Shown piece after piece: positions 54,205 through 64,000 of a stretch of 64,000 nucleotides of DNA (positions are counted from its first letter, which is position 1; each line of letters starts with the position of its first letter). The position numbers and the translations under genes are program-made. This DNA comes from Ascarosepion bandense (lineage: Eukaryota > Mollusca > Cephalopoda > Sepiida > Sepiidae): contig JBBBDQ010000399.1 of assembly GCA_037127315.1 (NCBI GenBank), positions 1,067,001-1,131,000 of the forward strand, read 5' to 3'. Below the pieces are notes generated by a model, which did not search any database, was not told the DNA's origin, and was given only the letters and a program-made list of their open reading frames with translations.

Positions 54205-54425
54205 AGAACAATTTCTTTTCTCGCATGTGAAACTCTCTTCCGATTTCTTCCTTCACTGCCAACTACAATCTTTAGATTTAAACGCAATGCCACTCAACAT
54301 TTTTTTCTTCTTGTTCTTCTATGTTGTCCCATCTCATCACTAAAGGTTTCTCATTGTATTTCCCTCTTAGAACGCCTTGCGCCCTAGTCGCATTTTCGCC
54401 TTGCTTGCAGTTAACTTATTGAAAT
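54205..54425 (+). mobile_element. Second, decayed LINE tail in tandem
   Basis: TTTCTCGCATGTGAAACTCT and GTCGCATTTTCGCCTTGCTT follow the LINE end pattern at low similarity. Confidence 0.55.
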
Positions 54426-55517
54426 AAACAAAGAAACTTGAGTTTGTGAGCATTATAAACAAAATGGTTCGGGAATAGAATATGATTTACAATATATCAA
54501 CCCTTGTTATATTATTCAATCACAGAGTTAATCTTTTTGCAAGAAAGACATCCCGCTTTTTAAAGGTTGACTAAACGATTCAAGTGACTGCTATTAAGAA
54601 TTTGCTCGGATTTTGTTTAAAGAAAGATTTACAGTTTTTATATATTTAGTTTTTAAAAATTCTATCCTCTAATTGATGTTTTTTTTTTCGCTATACACTC
54701 TTGTAGACTATTTGTGAATTTTTACACCACCTGAAATTTCGAGCGCTTCGAGGTTTTCCGTGCGGTTTTTACTTAACCATTGAATCTGGGACATGGAAAG
54801 TTTTAATCCATAGCAGCATTTATTTTCTATCCGGAACGGCGACTTGCCGACAATTAAATAGGCACGAAAGGTTATCTGTGTTTCAATTACAGATACACCA
54901 GTCAAATTATTTTTTAAGGCAAATCACAGTATGCAACGGTCCAAGCAATGCTGGTAGATGATGGTATTGAAGAGAAAATTGTAAGACATAAGCTCGATGA
55001 AACATCAGTGCTACATGTCTTTGATTATTAGCTCCAAAGAAGGGTCGGTGCAAAACGTGGGAGATATTTTTGTCTCACCCTCTATTCTGATGTTCGGAAA
55101 AACTTTACGAAAAAGGTTAGCAAAATAAAACTATTCTAAATTTACTTAAATATAATTTTACAAAATTTAATCACATTTATTTTCAGCAATTTCGGTAGGG
55201 GTAAAGTTTTGTTTGTTTGTTTTTTTTTTGTTTTTTTTTCGAAAATACGTTTCAAAAAAAGCTTTTAATTTCTATGTTTTAAAACGTTCAGCGTAAATGT
55301 GTCTTTCATGGAAAGAAATTTAATACTGTTCATATAGTAAGGATTTTGTTTTCTTATTTGCTAAGTGTGCGTTTGCATCGTCACTCCAATTATATACTCT
55401 CTCCGTTTACTAAACAAGAATTTTTTTTTCATCCAACCAAGTTCCTGGTAAGGAACGTCTACATCGGTGTTCATCCCATTTTTTTAAAAACAACAGCACA
55501 CTTCATATTGTCTATAA
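54426..55517. other. AT-rich unassigned sequence
   Basis: About 1.1 kb without recognised genes or repeats. Confidence 0.4.
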
Positions 55518-56014
55518 TATAAACTTATTTATAAATGGAACTTTGTCTGTGTGTGTGTGTGTCTGTTACCTATACACTACGAAACGGCTGAACCGATTTT
55601 CTTGAAAATTTACACAGTTGTACTATAAGCGTCTGCGAGTATTCTTAGCTAGGTTTTGTGCCGAGGTACCCCCGATAAATATCGAAAATCGATAATCGAA
55701 AAAATTGGGTAATAGAAAGAGTGGCCCAATTTTAATCAAATCTGATACTCATAGAAAAAGACATAAGAAACGATATTCAGAAGTTTCAAGGTTGCAGTTC
55801 TTACAATAGTGCAGAAAATTTGATATCGATACCAGGAAACCAAAATTTTACTTACATCCATTCATTTTTCTTTCAGTCTACGGCTTCGCTTTAACTGGGA
55901 ACAACTATTGCTTTTTAGTTTTTCGTGCCAACGTCCAAAGAGTCTGAGCTCCGGGACCATGGACTAGTTTTAAAGCTTTCATTACACCCGAGTAACGCCG
56001 GGCTATACTGCTAG
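55518..56014 (+). mobile_element. Non-autonomous Helitron (subfamily 2 with internal deletion)
   Basis: It starts TATAAACTTATTTATAAATG (TC changed to TA) after A and ends CCGGGCTATACTGCTAG before T. Part of the subfamily 2 segment (TTGATATCGATACCAG) is present and the TA-rich middle is lost. The host DNA after the end is SINE-D. Confidence 0.88.
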
Positions 56015-56015
56015 T

Positions 56016-56235
56016 TTGTAATATTTACATTATTTACATTGTTCGGATTATTTGTCTTCGCCTTTATTGTCATATCGACTACGTTTCGACCCGGCTTTCG
56101 TCAGGTGATTGAAATTTCGAACCTTATATTTTGATTACTGGAGTATATTGTTCTCGTTCCATGAGCCATGCTACTTCCGGATGTTTTAGTTTTCTCCCTT
56201 TGATTCAGCTCTCTAAGGAGAGTCTTATAATTTGC
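56016..56235 (-). mobile_element. SINE-D, 3' part
   Basis: Complement of the SINE-D tail (ATTTACATTATTTACATTGT), GACTACGTTTCGACCCGG, TTTCGTCAGGTG and CTTCCGGATGTTTTAG. The tRNA head is missing. Confidence 0.7.
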
Positions 56236-56433
56236 TTGAAGCATTGTGTATATTAGGTGTATGGGTAGGTTTAGAAAGATAAAGGAATCCAATGAAGGTG
56301 TTGGATATTACCTGTTTATTAATAGCTTTTAAATGATCATTCGATGAAAAGCACGGACCACGAGCGGACATGAAATTAAGCTCCCTTAACATTCTGAAGA
56401 TGAGACTATAATCCCGAAATATTAATGAATAAC

Positions 56434-56533
56434 AAATAGGTAATACCCGCAGCTGCAAGTCTACGGCTATATCGTTTTGAATACACCGGTTCCCGTCCGA
56501 TCACCGAAGTTAAGCAACATCGAGCCTGATAAA
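56434..56533 (+). mobile_element. 5S-SINE 5' fragment, first of a 100-bp tandem duplication
   Basis: AATAGGTAATACCCGCAGCT is followed by the first about 70 nt of the 5S head and then repeats at 56534. The unit is cut at GAGCCTGAT. Confidence 0.85.
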
Positions 56534-56830
56534 AAATAGGTAATACCCGCACCTGCAAGTCTACGGCTATATCGTGTTAAATACACCGGTTCCCGTCCGA
56601 TCACCGAAGTTAAGCAACATCGAGCCTGGTCAAAACTTAAATGAGTGACCATTTGGGAATATCAGGTGCTTTAAACGTAAGGACCAAGAATGGTCCACCT
56701 GTCCTCCAGGTTTGGGGTTGGGTGCAGGGCTAACAACCCTGCCCCGTAAAAAAAATAGTTTGTTACAGAAACAGCAACAAAAAGTGGCTGCTCTATGCAC
56801 CATCTGGGTGTGATGGATAAATGACGATGA
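56534..56830 (+). mobile_element. 5S-headed SINE, second family, full copy
   Basis: The 5S head (56559-56678) has GATCACCGAAGTTAAGCAAC and GTGACCATTTGGGAATATCA. The body is TTGGGTGCAGGGCTAACAAC, CCTGCCCCG and TTACAGAAACAGCAAC. It ends CACCATCTGGGTGTGATGGA and passes into the 55-bp minisatellite. The same architecture is at 45582. Confidence 0.88.
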
Positions 56831-58592
56831 TGATGATGATGATGATTGCCGGCTCATGCACCATCTGGGTGATGGATAAATGATGATGATGATGATGATG
56901 ATGATTGCTGCCCCATACATCCATCTGGGTGATGGATAAATGATGATTATGATGATGATGATTGCTGCCCTATGCACCATCTGGGTGATGGATAAATGAT
57001 GATGATGATGATGATTGCTGCCCTCTATGCACCATCTGGTGTGATGGATAAATGATGATGATGATGATGATTGCTGCCCTATGCACCATCTGGGGTGTGA
57101 TGGATAAATGATGATGATGATGACATTGCTGCCCTATGCACCATCTGGGTGTGATGGATAAAATGATGATGATGATGATGATTTACGTTCTATGTACCAT
57201 CTGGGTGTGATGGATAAAGTGATGATGATGATGATGATTGCTGGCCTCTATGCACCATCTGGTGTGATGATAAATGATGATGATGATGATGATTTAGTTT
57301 GTTCATGCACCATCTGGGTGTGATGGATAAATGATGATGATGATGATTGCTGCCCTATGCACCATCTGGGTGATGGATAAATGATGATGATGATGATGAT
57401 TGCTGCCCTAAAAACGTCCAAAGGTGGATGGATAAATGATGATGATGATGACATGATTGTCATTCTCATGCACCATCTGGGTGATGGATAAATGATGATG
57501 ATGATGATGATGATTGCTGCCCATGCACCATCTGGGTGTGATGGATAAATGATGATGATGATGATGATTGCTATTCTATGTACCATCTGGGTGATGGATA
57601 AATGATGATGATGATGATGATGATGATTACGTTCTATGTGCCATCTGTGTGATGGATAGATGGATGATGGATATGGCTGCTGTCATGCGCTATCTGGGTG
57701 GATATTTATCAGACATGATGATGATTACGTTCATGCGCCATCTGGTGATGGATAGATGATGATGATGATATATACCCCAGGTACATCTAAAAGGGATGAT
57801 AAATGATGATGATGATGATGATGATTGTTGCCCTATGCACCATCTGGGTGTGATGGATGAATGATGATGATGATGATGATTGTTATTCTATGCACCATCT
57901 GGGTGTGATGGATGAATGATGATGATGATGATGGATGCTTCGCCCATACACCATCTGGGTGTGATGGATAAAACAGATGATGATGATGATGATTGCTGCC
58001 CCATGCACCATCTGGGTGTGATGGATAAATGATGTATTTATGATTATACGCCCTGTACCATCTTGGTGATGGATAAATGATGATGATGATGATGATTGCT
58101 GCCCTTATACACCATCTGGGTGTGATGGATAAATGATAATGAGATGATGATGATTGCTGCCCTATGAACCATCTGGGTGATGGGGATAAATGATGATGAT
58201 GATGATGATTGTGCTCTATGCACCATCTGGGTGTGATGGAAATGATGATGATGATGATGATGATGATTGCTGCCCTATGCACCATCTGGGTGTGATGGAT
58301 AAATGATGATGATGATGATGATTGCTGCCCTATGCACCATCTGGGTGTGATGGATAAATGATGATGATGATGATGATTGCTGCCCTATGCACCATCTGGG
58401 TGTGATGGATAAATGATGATGATGATGATGATGATTGCTGCCCTATGCACCATCTGGGTGTGATGGATAAATGATGATGATGATGATGATTGCTGCCCTA
58501 TGAACCATCTGGGTGTGATGGATAAATGATGATGATGATGATGATTGCTGCCCTATGCACCATCTGGATGTGATGGATAAATGATGATGATG
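56786..58592. repeat. About 55-bp minisatellite with variable (GAT)n, about 30 units
   Basis: Units consist of TGCTGCCCTATGCACCATCT, GGGTGTGATGGATAAAT and 3-8 GAT triplets. The first unit is the 3' tail of the 5S-SINE. Units at 58260-58560 are the most uniform; those at 57400-57800 the most decayed. Short His/Ile-rich frames on the minus strand are artefacts. Confidence 0.95.
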
Positions 58593-58705
58593 ACCCACAC
58601 CTTCCTTTATCTTTCTAAACGCATTGTGATAGTCTTCAAAACCTACCCATTCAACACTCTTAAGTTATTTTTCACCGTTACTTAACCTCGTAGGGCACCT
58701 CTAGG
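58593..58705. other. Unassigned flank
   Basis: Nothing recognised. Confidence 0.3.
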
Positions 58706-58830
58706 TGTTGTAATGGTTAGCAAGCTTATCTCGCTAGAATCATTAAAATTGAGTCGTGAGTTCGATCCTCACTGGGTGTCCCGTAAGTTCAGCTGTGTGT
58801 TACATCTAAGCTACGCTTAGAAAATCACTA
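58706..58830 (+). mobile_element. SINE-C copy
   Basis: GTGTTGTAATGGTTAGCAAG is box A-like and TGAGTTCGATCCTCACTGGG is box B-like. ACGCTTAGAAAATCA follows. Confidence 0.75.
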
Positions 58831-58844
58831 TTACTTAACCGAGT

Positions 58845-58925
58845 ATTGAATTCAAAACTCTTTGGGTCAAGTCATTAGATCTAACCAACACTTTTATCTA
58901 TTATCCATTGGCCAGTGTATAATTT
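58845..58925 (-). mobile_element. SINE-D head
   Basis: Minus strand: CACTGGCCAATGGATAATAG, then GTTGGTTAGATC and TTTTGAATTCAATACTCGG. Confidence 0.65.
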
Positions 58926-59815
58926 TTGAGATTTATAAACAAGTAACGATTTTTTTTCACCAAAGCTCATATTACGATCTTGAAGCTAATGATTTTTCTC
59001 TAGCATATTTCATATTCCACCAGACAAAGTGACAAAGATGGAGCCCTGTTAGTTTCGTCATTTTGGCACTATTATTTTTCATTTTTCGATAACCAGTTTC
59101 ATTTTCGCTTCATGACATGCAAAACTTCATCACCTACAACAATGAAATAACAGCCTCTGCAAGACCACCATTCAAGGCACTGTTGAAGGCAGACGTAAGA
59201 AGCGGCGGCAATCCAAAAGCTTGGCAGACAGAATCAAAACGTTGAGAGACATGATAATATTTCTTCTACCCTTAGGTCTTCCAGACGACTGAAGGAGTCA
59301 AATACCTGATGATAAATAATGCGATTAAGAAATAAAAGACTATCAACCCTAGTTAAAAGACTGTTGCAGATGGTTTAACGCTGTGTTCGGTTTTAAATCG
59401 AAAATCTCATGAGCAACTCAAATTACCCCCTTGCAAGTGTTCCCAATTAAACTATAAACGACCCACTGTCCGACAGAAGAGATGATAAACTAATTCTAGA
59501 CGCAGTTTTATACCATTCAACCTTGTTTCTGCCTTATTTGGCTGGCTCATAATTCAAAGCGGGGAAATAATTAATTACTTTCCGAACAACCTTAATACGC
59601 GGTAATTTGGTTTTCAGTAATCGCGCAAATCTCGCCGAAACAGCGACATCAGATAAATGCGGTTTCATCAAGTTAAATTATCCGTCACACAAGTAGAACA
59701 CATCAAGTTTGATAACTCTATCCACTTACTTTTTGATTGGTTGGTTTCAAATTTCGTTCAGTTCTCCTATTCCCATAAGCAGTTTCCTATTTATTGATTC
59801 ACAATTCTTCCTCTT
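58926..59815. other. Unassigned sequence
   Basis: No gene or recognised family was seen. Confidence 0.35.
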
Positions 59816-59817
59816 TT

Positions 59818-60150
59818 ATGTGCCGTGTTCGTTCAGGACATAGGTGATCATAGCCCTCCACATCTCTCTCTGTACATTTTAGCTCTTAATAGATTTTGTC
59901 TACAAAGAACAGGCAGATGTGGAGATCCATGATTGACCATATCCTGTCACAGCGTTGAACTTCTTAATATCTTAATATCTTGGCCATCTTGTGCCATGTC
60001 CGTTCAGGACATAGGCGATCATGGCTCTCCACATGTCCCTGTCCATTTTAGCTCTTAATATATTTTGTCTACAAAGAACAAGAAGATGTCAAGGTACATG
60101 ATCGTCTACGTCCTGTCACAGCGTTGAAATACTTAATATCTTGGTATTTC
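59818..60150. repeat. Two about 170-bp units carrying paired RTE-like LINE tails
   Basis: Each unit (59818-59965, 59990-60145) holds a minus-strand LINE end (GTTCAGGACATAGGCGATCA) and then a plus-strand LINE end (CATGATCGTCTACGTCCTGT), with TTTAGCTCTTAATA and ATTTTGTCTACAAAGAACA between. Each unit is therefore partly palindromic. Confidence 0.75.
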
Positions 60151-60393
60151 TAAATTCTTTCCTATCTTGATGACTATACATTTTATGACAGACACAATAT
60201 ATCGACCATTAGCAAGTGTCCATTGATTGGCTGATATAGATTATCACTTGATTATTGTGATATATCGCGTGATATCAGTTATTGTTCGTTGGAATTGGTG
60301 CGAAAATAAATATTAAACACCAGATCAGAAATAAATACTAAAATTATGAAATAGTGGTACGAACCCACTAACATAGCCAGTTGACAAAATCAT

Positions 60394-60490
60394 CTGACAC
60401 AGAATATAAAAGGCTCCAAAAATATACCATTAACGTCCTTCGGGACGATGGTGTAGTGCATATATCAGTTATATCTGTATATGTTTATGC
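60394..60490. repeat. Direct repeat unit 1 next to mariner relic
   Basis: AGAATATAAAAGGCTCCAAA and GACGATGGTGTAGT match 60899-60992. It is not transposase sequence. Confidence 0.85.
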
Positions 60491-60897
60491 TTCACTTCAG
60501 AGTCAAACCGGCAGTCAGCTGAGTGAACAGCAGCAATTAAAAGCCGCCAAAAGCGATCATAGACGCAAACATTAACAAGCAAATTTTTTACCTTCGTATT
60601 TTGGGATGCGCAAGGTGTTTTGTTCATCGATTGCCTTGAGAAAGGAAGAACCATCAATAGAGAATATTATATAGCATCGCTGGTGCGTTTGAAGCAAGAA
60701 ATTGACCAAAACAAAAACGGTCACCAACACATCGCAGCATGTCACAAGTTGATTGCAACCATGGCAAAAATACATGAATTGCACTTCGAATTGCTTTGGC
60801 TTCCACCCCTTTCTCCAGATCTGGCCCCCGCGACTACTGGCTGTTTGCAGACCCCAAAAGAATACTCTATGTAAAAAGATTTATCTTAAATGAAGTA
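60490..60897 (+). pseudogene. mariner-type transposase relic 1
   Basis: LQSQTGSQLSEQQQLKAA is followed in another frame by VLFIDCLEKGRTINREYYIA, SLVRLKQEI, then ATMAKIHELHFELLWLPPLS and PDLAPAT. This is the middle to C-terminal part of a mariner transposase (DDE/D-type cut-and-paste). The first catalytic Asp region (DETW) is missing, and after PDLAP the frame is wrong. It is non-functional. Confidence 0.85.
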
Positions 60898-60898
60898 G

Positions 60899-60992
60899 TG
60901 ACAGAGAATATAAAAGGCTCCAAAAATACACCATTAGTGTCCTTCCGGACGATGGTGTAGTAGATATAGTATCTATATCTGTATATGGTTAT
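60899..60992. repeat. Direct repeat unit 2 next to mariner relic
   Basis: Copy of 60394-60490. Confidence 0.85.
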
Positions 60993-61307
60993 ACATGTGT
61001 TACTATCATCTAGTGGTCATGATTTCACCCCTTGAATCTGAATATAACGCACCAATACTAGCAAAAACGAATCACATGATATATATCACAATAATTACAG
61101 ATAATCCATAACACCCAACCAATGGACATGATGAGCAGAGCGTTCTATGTCGAAACGTCGTATCTATAATCATATGCAATACACCACTCAATAAGTCCCA
61201 TGTCAGACATATAGATAGAGCTCTTAATAAAAAAATCCATATAATTTTTATGAAGTACTAACCCTTAACTGGCACGTGACAAAATTAATGCAACATAAAG
61301 TTTTTGC

Positions 61308-61912
61308 GTAAATATGTGACAATGGATGAAACATGGATCCACCACTTCACTCCAGAATCAAGCCGGCAGTCAGCTGAGTGAACAGCAGCAGGTGAAAGCC
61401 GTCCAAGGCGACCATAGACGCAAATATTAACAAGCAAGATTTTGACCTCCGTATTTTGGGATGTGCAAGGTATTTTGTTCATCGATTGCCTTGAGAAAGG
61501 AAGAACAATCAATAGTGAATATTATATAGCATCGCCGGTGCTTTTGAAGCAAGAAATTGACAAAAAACGGTCACCAAGACATCGCACCGCGTCACAAATC
61601 GATTGCAACCATGGCAAAAATACATGGATCGTAACTCAAATTTCTTTGGCATCCACCCTATTCTCCAGATCTGGCCCCAGCGACTACTGGGTGTTTGCAG
61701 GCCTCAGAAGAATGCTCTATGGAAAAAGATTTGTCTCCAATGAAGAAGTGATATCGGAAACTGAGATGTATTTTGAGACCAAAGAGAAATCGTTCTACGA
61801 AAAAGGCATCAAATTGTTAGAAAAGCGTAGTTATCAGTGTATCACCCGAAAAGGAGACTATGTTGATGATTATCGTCGAACTTTGCCTAAAAGTTGTTCT
61901 TTTATTAGTTAG
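61308..61912 (+). pseudogene. mariner-type transposase relic 2
   Basis: VTMDETWIHHFTPESSRQSA contains the first catalytic-Asp motif (61317-61360). After a TGA come SVFWDVQGILFIDCLEKGRT, then KHEL-region residues with a stop, YSPDLAPAT, and in another frame GPSDYWVFAGLRRMLYGKRF to CITRKGDYVDD. The middle (HQDNA region) has lost about 15 residues. Several stops and shifts show it is dead. Confidence 0.87.
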
Positions 61913-62204
61913 GCCAGGGATTTAGGGAGTAATATGTTATAGCAACCAAGAGAAAAACAATAAATAGTTCCAAATAATACCAAGATATGGAAAAATTACA
62001 CGTCGCATAAATAAATACTAAAATCTAATTACTTAGTCATCTATTTTTTTCTTTTTGGAAAAATTATTTTAAGAGAAAGATTTACAAATAATTTTCTTCC
62101 GAATACAGCCTTGGCTCCTTGGTCAATGAATAGCGAATGCCTTCTCGCATCTAAAATAAAGAGAGGACATTATATTGCATTGCGATCACAACCCTATATC
62201 CATA
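61913..62204. other. AT-rich unassigned sequence
   Basis: The mariner 3' untranslated region may extend into it; no terminal inverted repeat was identified. Confidence 0.35.
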
Positions 62205-62206
62205 GA

Positions 62207-62335
62207 GCTGATTTTCTAAACACCGCTTAGATTTAGGCGAAAGTATGGGGTATCCAGTGAGAATCGAATTCATTTGTAATGCTTCAAGCTAGACAAGCTT
62301 TCTAACCTTACGCCACGTCGAGGAGCCCACCCGAT
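62207..62335 (-). mobile_element. SINE-C copy
   Basis: Minus strand: CGACGTGGCGTAAGGTTAGA, GAATTCGATTCTCACTGG, then CCATACTTTCGCC. Confidence 0.72.
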
Positions 62336-62583
62336 AACCAGAGAGTAAAGAAAAGCGTAACTTACGTAACGCTGGATGCAATATTTATTGTACCAATTCG
62401 TACAGGTATGGCACAAGGACAAAAACGGGTGGGAAAATGATGAGAAAATCTGTTCTTCACCTGACTGACATTTAATCCCTGACCCATACATACTATATTT
62501 TTCTCACACAAAAACAACATTTTTTGCATTTAAAATCAACCGAGATTTCAAGAAAAACTCGTATATACGATTCATCCATAAAA
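62336..62583. other. Unassigned sequence
   Basis: Nothing recognised. Confidence 0.3.
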
Positions 62584-62872
62584 TCAGTCAGTTAAGTGCC
62601 ATACGTCATACACATTTTGTGTAATCATGTCGCTTTCGAGACCTGACTGATTGAGCAGACGGTTATCCCGCAGTAGGTTGCCATTGCATTCTTCAGCAGA
62701 CTGGTTGCCAGCCAAGGCTATAGAACCCAATCTGTTTTATTATTTAATCCATAACTGTAGGAAGGAGACTGATTAATACCTTTCCCAAGGTCATTTGTGC
62801 GTAAGTAAATGCAAGGAATTCAAATGGAATTCGAACTCGAGTCGATATCCACTGCACCACAATGCTCATTCT
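62584..62872 (-). mobile_element. SINE-A with deletion near box B
   Basis: The body and arm are present. About 20 bp before GAGTTCGAATTCC (minus strand) are missing relative to full copies, and the arm is altered (GAGACCTGACTGATTGAGC on the plus strand). Confidence 0.82.
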
Positions 62873-62959
62873 CATCCCTAAAGATGCTGAGAAAATGGGC
62901 GCTTCCTTGTACTGCTTCGGCGTTAACCTGACACCTGCAATCTTTTGCTTTAGAAAAGC

Positions 62960-63298
62960 CATATCAGGCTGAAAATGGTTTACTGCTGCCATATATGGAC
63001 TGGAGCAGCCAAGTCTCAATTTTTTTTTTCGATAGAGTCCAAAAGCGTCTTTCTGCGTTCATGTAGGCGAGATATTCGCCAACCTACACCTACTTCCTCA
63101 CAGATGAAACGTTGCAACCATTTCGCAGCTCTTTCGCTAATTCCATGGAAAGTGTTTTCTCCTTCGTTATAGCAATGTCGACCTTCGCGGCTAAGACCCG
63201 ACACGCCTCACACATTGTAGCGAACCACCCTCATTATCTTCGTATTCCCCGATTAGATATAAGTTTCAGTCGAGCAGCTGCTCACGATCCAGTGCCTT
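62960..63298 (+). mobile_element. LINE C-terminal remnant of a third kind
   Basis: MVYCCHIWTGAAKSQ is followed by broken frames and TRHASHIVANHPHYLRIPRL, the order seen in non-LTR ORF ends but unlike LINE-A/B/C in detail. The Helitron remnant cuts it at about 63299. Confidence 0.65.
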
Positions 63299-63893
63299 AA
63301 AAAATTTACACGGCTGTACTATAAGCGTCTGCGGGTGTTCGTAGCTAGGTTTTGTGTCGAGGTACCCCGATAAATATCGAAAATCGATAATCGAAAAAAT
63401 CGGGTTATAGAATGAATGGTCCGATTTTAATCAAATTTGATACACTCATAGACAAAGACATAAGAAACGATATTCAGAAGTTTCAAGGTTGCAGTTCTTA
63501 CAATAGTGCAGAAAATCGATAATACATATATATAGATATATAAGGCAAGATGTTTGTGTCTGTCCGTTTATCTGCCTGTATGTCTGTATTTTTTCAGCCA
63601 TTTTATTTTAGTTTTTGCTTCGGGTTTGGCTTTAAGTAGGTATAATTGTAGTTCTTAGTCTCAGCCATAATACCATTTACTCAGAGGACTTATTTAGCCT
63701 CCAAAATTCAGTTTACGACGAAAAAACTTATTTGATATCGATACCAGGAAATCAAAATTTGACTTCCATCCATTGATTTTTCTTTCAGTCTACAGTTTCG
63801 CTTTAACTGGAAAGAATTATTGCTTTTTAGTCTTTCTGGCCAACGTCCAAAGAGTTTGAGCTCCAGGATCATGAATTATCTTAAAGCTTTCAT
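63299..63893 (+). mobile_element. Helitron remnant (subfamily 2), both ends lost
   Basis: It contains ACTATAAGCGTCTGCGGGT, TCGAAAATCGATAATCGAAA, CTTCGGGTTTGGCTTTAAGT and TTGATATCGATACCAGG. It stops at TTAAAGCTTTCATTATATA, just before where the hairpin and CTAG should be. Confidence 0.85.
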
Positions 63894-63902
63894 TATATAT
63901 AT

Positions 63903-63966
<64 letters not shown>
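63894..63966. repeat. (TA)n-(GATA)n microsatellite
   Basis: It replaces the 3' terminus of the Helitron remnant. Confidence 0.95.
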
Positions 63967-64000
63967 GTAAAAGTGACGAGGGTGGAACTTGTGTAAATAT

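Noticed and set aside
58706..58830. Functional tRNA gene
   Set aside because: Box A and box B are recognisable, but the acceptor and anticodon arms do not close and the same unit recurs with a SINE body.

Overview
This window looks like repeat-saturated intergenic or intronic DNA from an animal, most likely a mollusc and plausibly a coleoid cephalopod such as an octopus. The reasons are AT-rich DNA with long (TA)n, (GATA)n and (CTTC)n microsatellites, several tRNA-derived SINE families, 5S-rRNA-headed SINEs whose 5S part resembles animal (probably molluscan) 5S rRNA, many 5'-truncated CR1/Jockey-type LINE copies, Helitron-like elements, and no compact gene structure. The species is an inference from repeat content. 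I found no host protein-coding gene, rRNA gene or functional tRNA gene that I can support. Every coding stretch I recognise is a broken transposable-element remnant.

Layout. 0-7 kb: dispersed repeats, SINE-B units bounded by (TA)n, two opposed LINE fragments. 7-10 kb: SINE-A, a Helitron, then an R4/Dong-type non-LTR element sitting between TAA repeats. 10-15 kb: GATA/GAAA arrays, SINE-A, a LINE, two SINE-D copies tail to tail, an LTR-like block. 15.5-18.5 kb: two 5S-tRNA chimeric SINEs and a large inverted repeat. 18.5-24.4 kb: SINE, a non-autonomous hAT element with 8-bp target duplication, a LINE reverse-transcriptase relic, a GC-rich palindrome, a fold-back repeat cluster. 24.5-32.6 kb: microsatellites, SINE-B, two Helitrons, a Tc1-like element interrupted by a full-length chimeric SINE, an LTR-like block with an internal tandem duplication. 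35.3-38.2 kb: a 93-bp satellite of about 31 units. 38.3-49.3 kb: purine-rich DNA, a 103-bp array derived from a LINE tail, SINEs, a LINE inside an older repeat, two 41-bp arrays in opposite orientation, a 2.3-kb pyrimidine tract. 49.6-54.4 kb: nested LINEs of two families. 55.5-58.6 kb: Helitron, SINE-D, a duplicated 5S-SINE and a 1.8-kb minisatellite grown from its tail. 58.7-64 kb: SINE-C/D, retrotransposon tail units, two mariner relics, SINEs, LINE and Helitron remnants.

The strongest unusual signal is modular SINE architecture. One family joins a full 5S rRNA sequence to the tRNA-like head of the common SINE-A, with the same junction in three copies. One of these copies (30990-31444) has a perfect 14-bp target-site duplication inside a Tc1-like element. 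A second family carries a 5S head on another body, and its 3' tail borders two different minisatellites. SINE-A, -B, -C, -D and LINE-A, -B, -C are labels used only within this annotation. Family names are based on motifs and memory; no database was searched.
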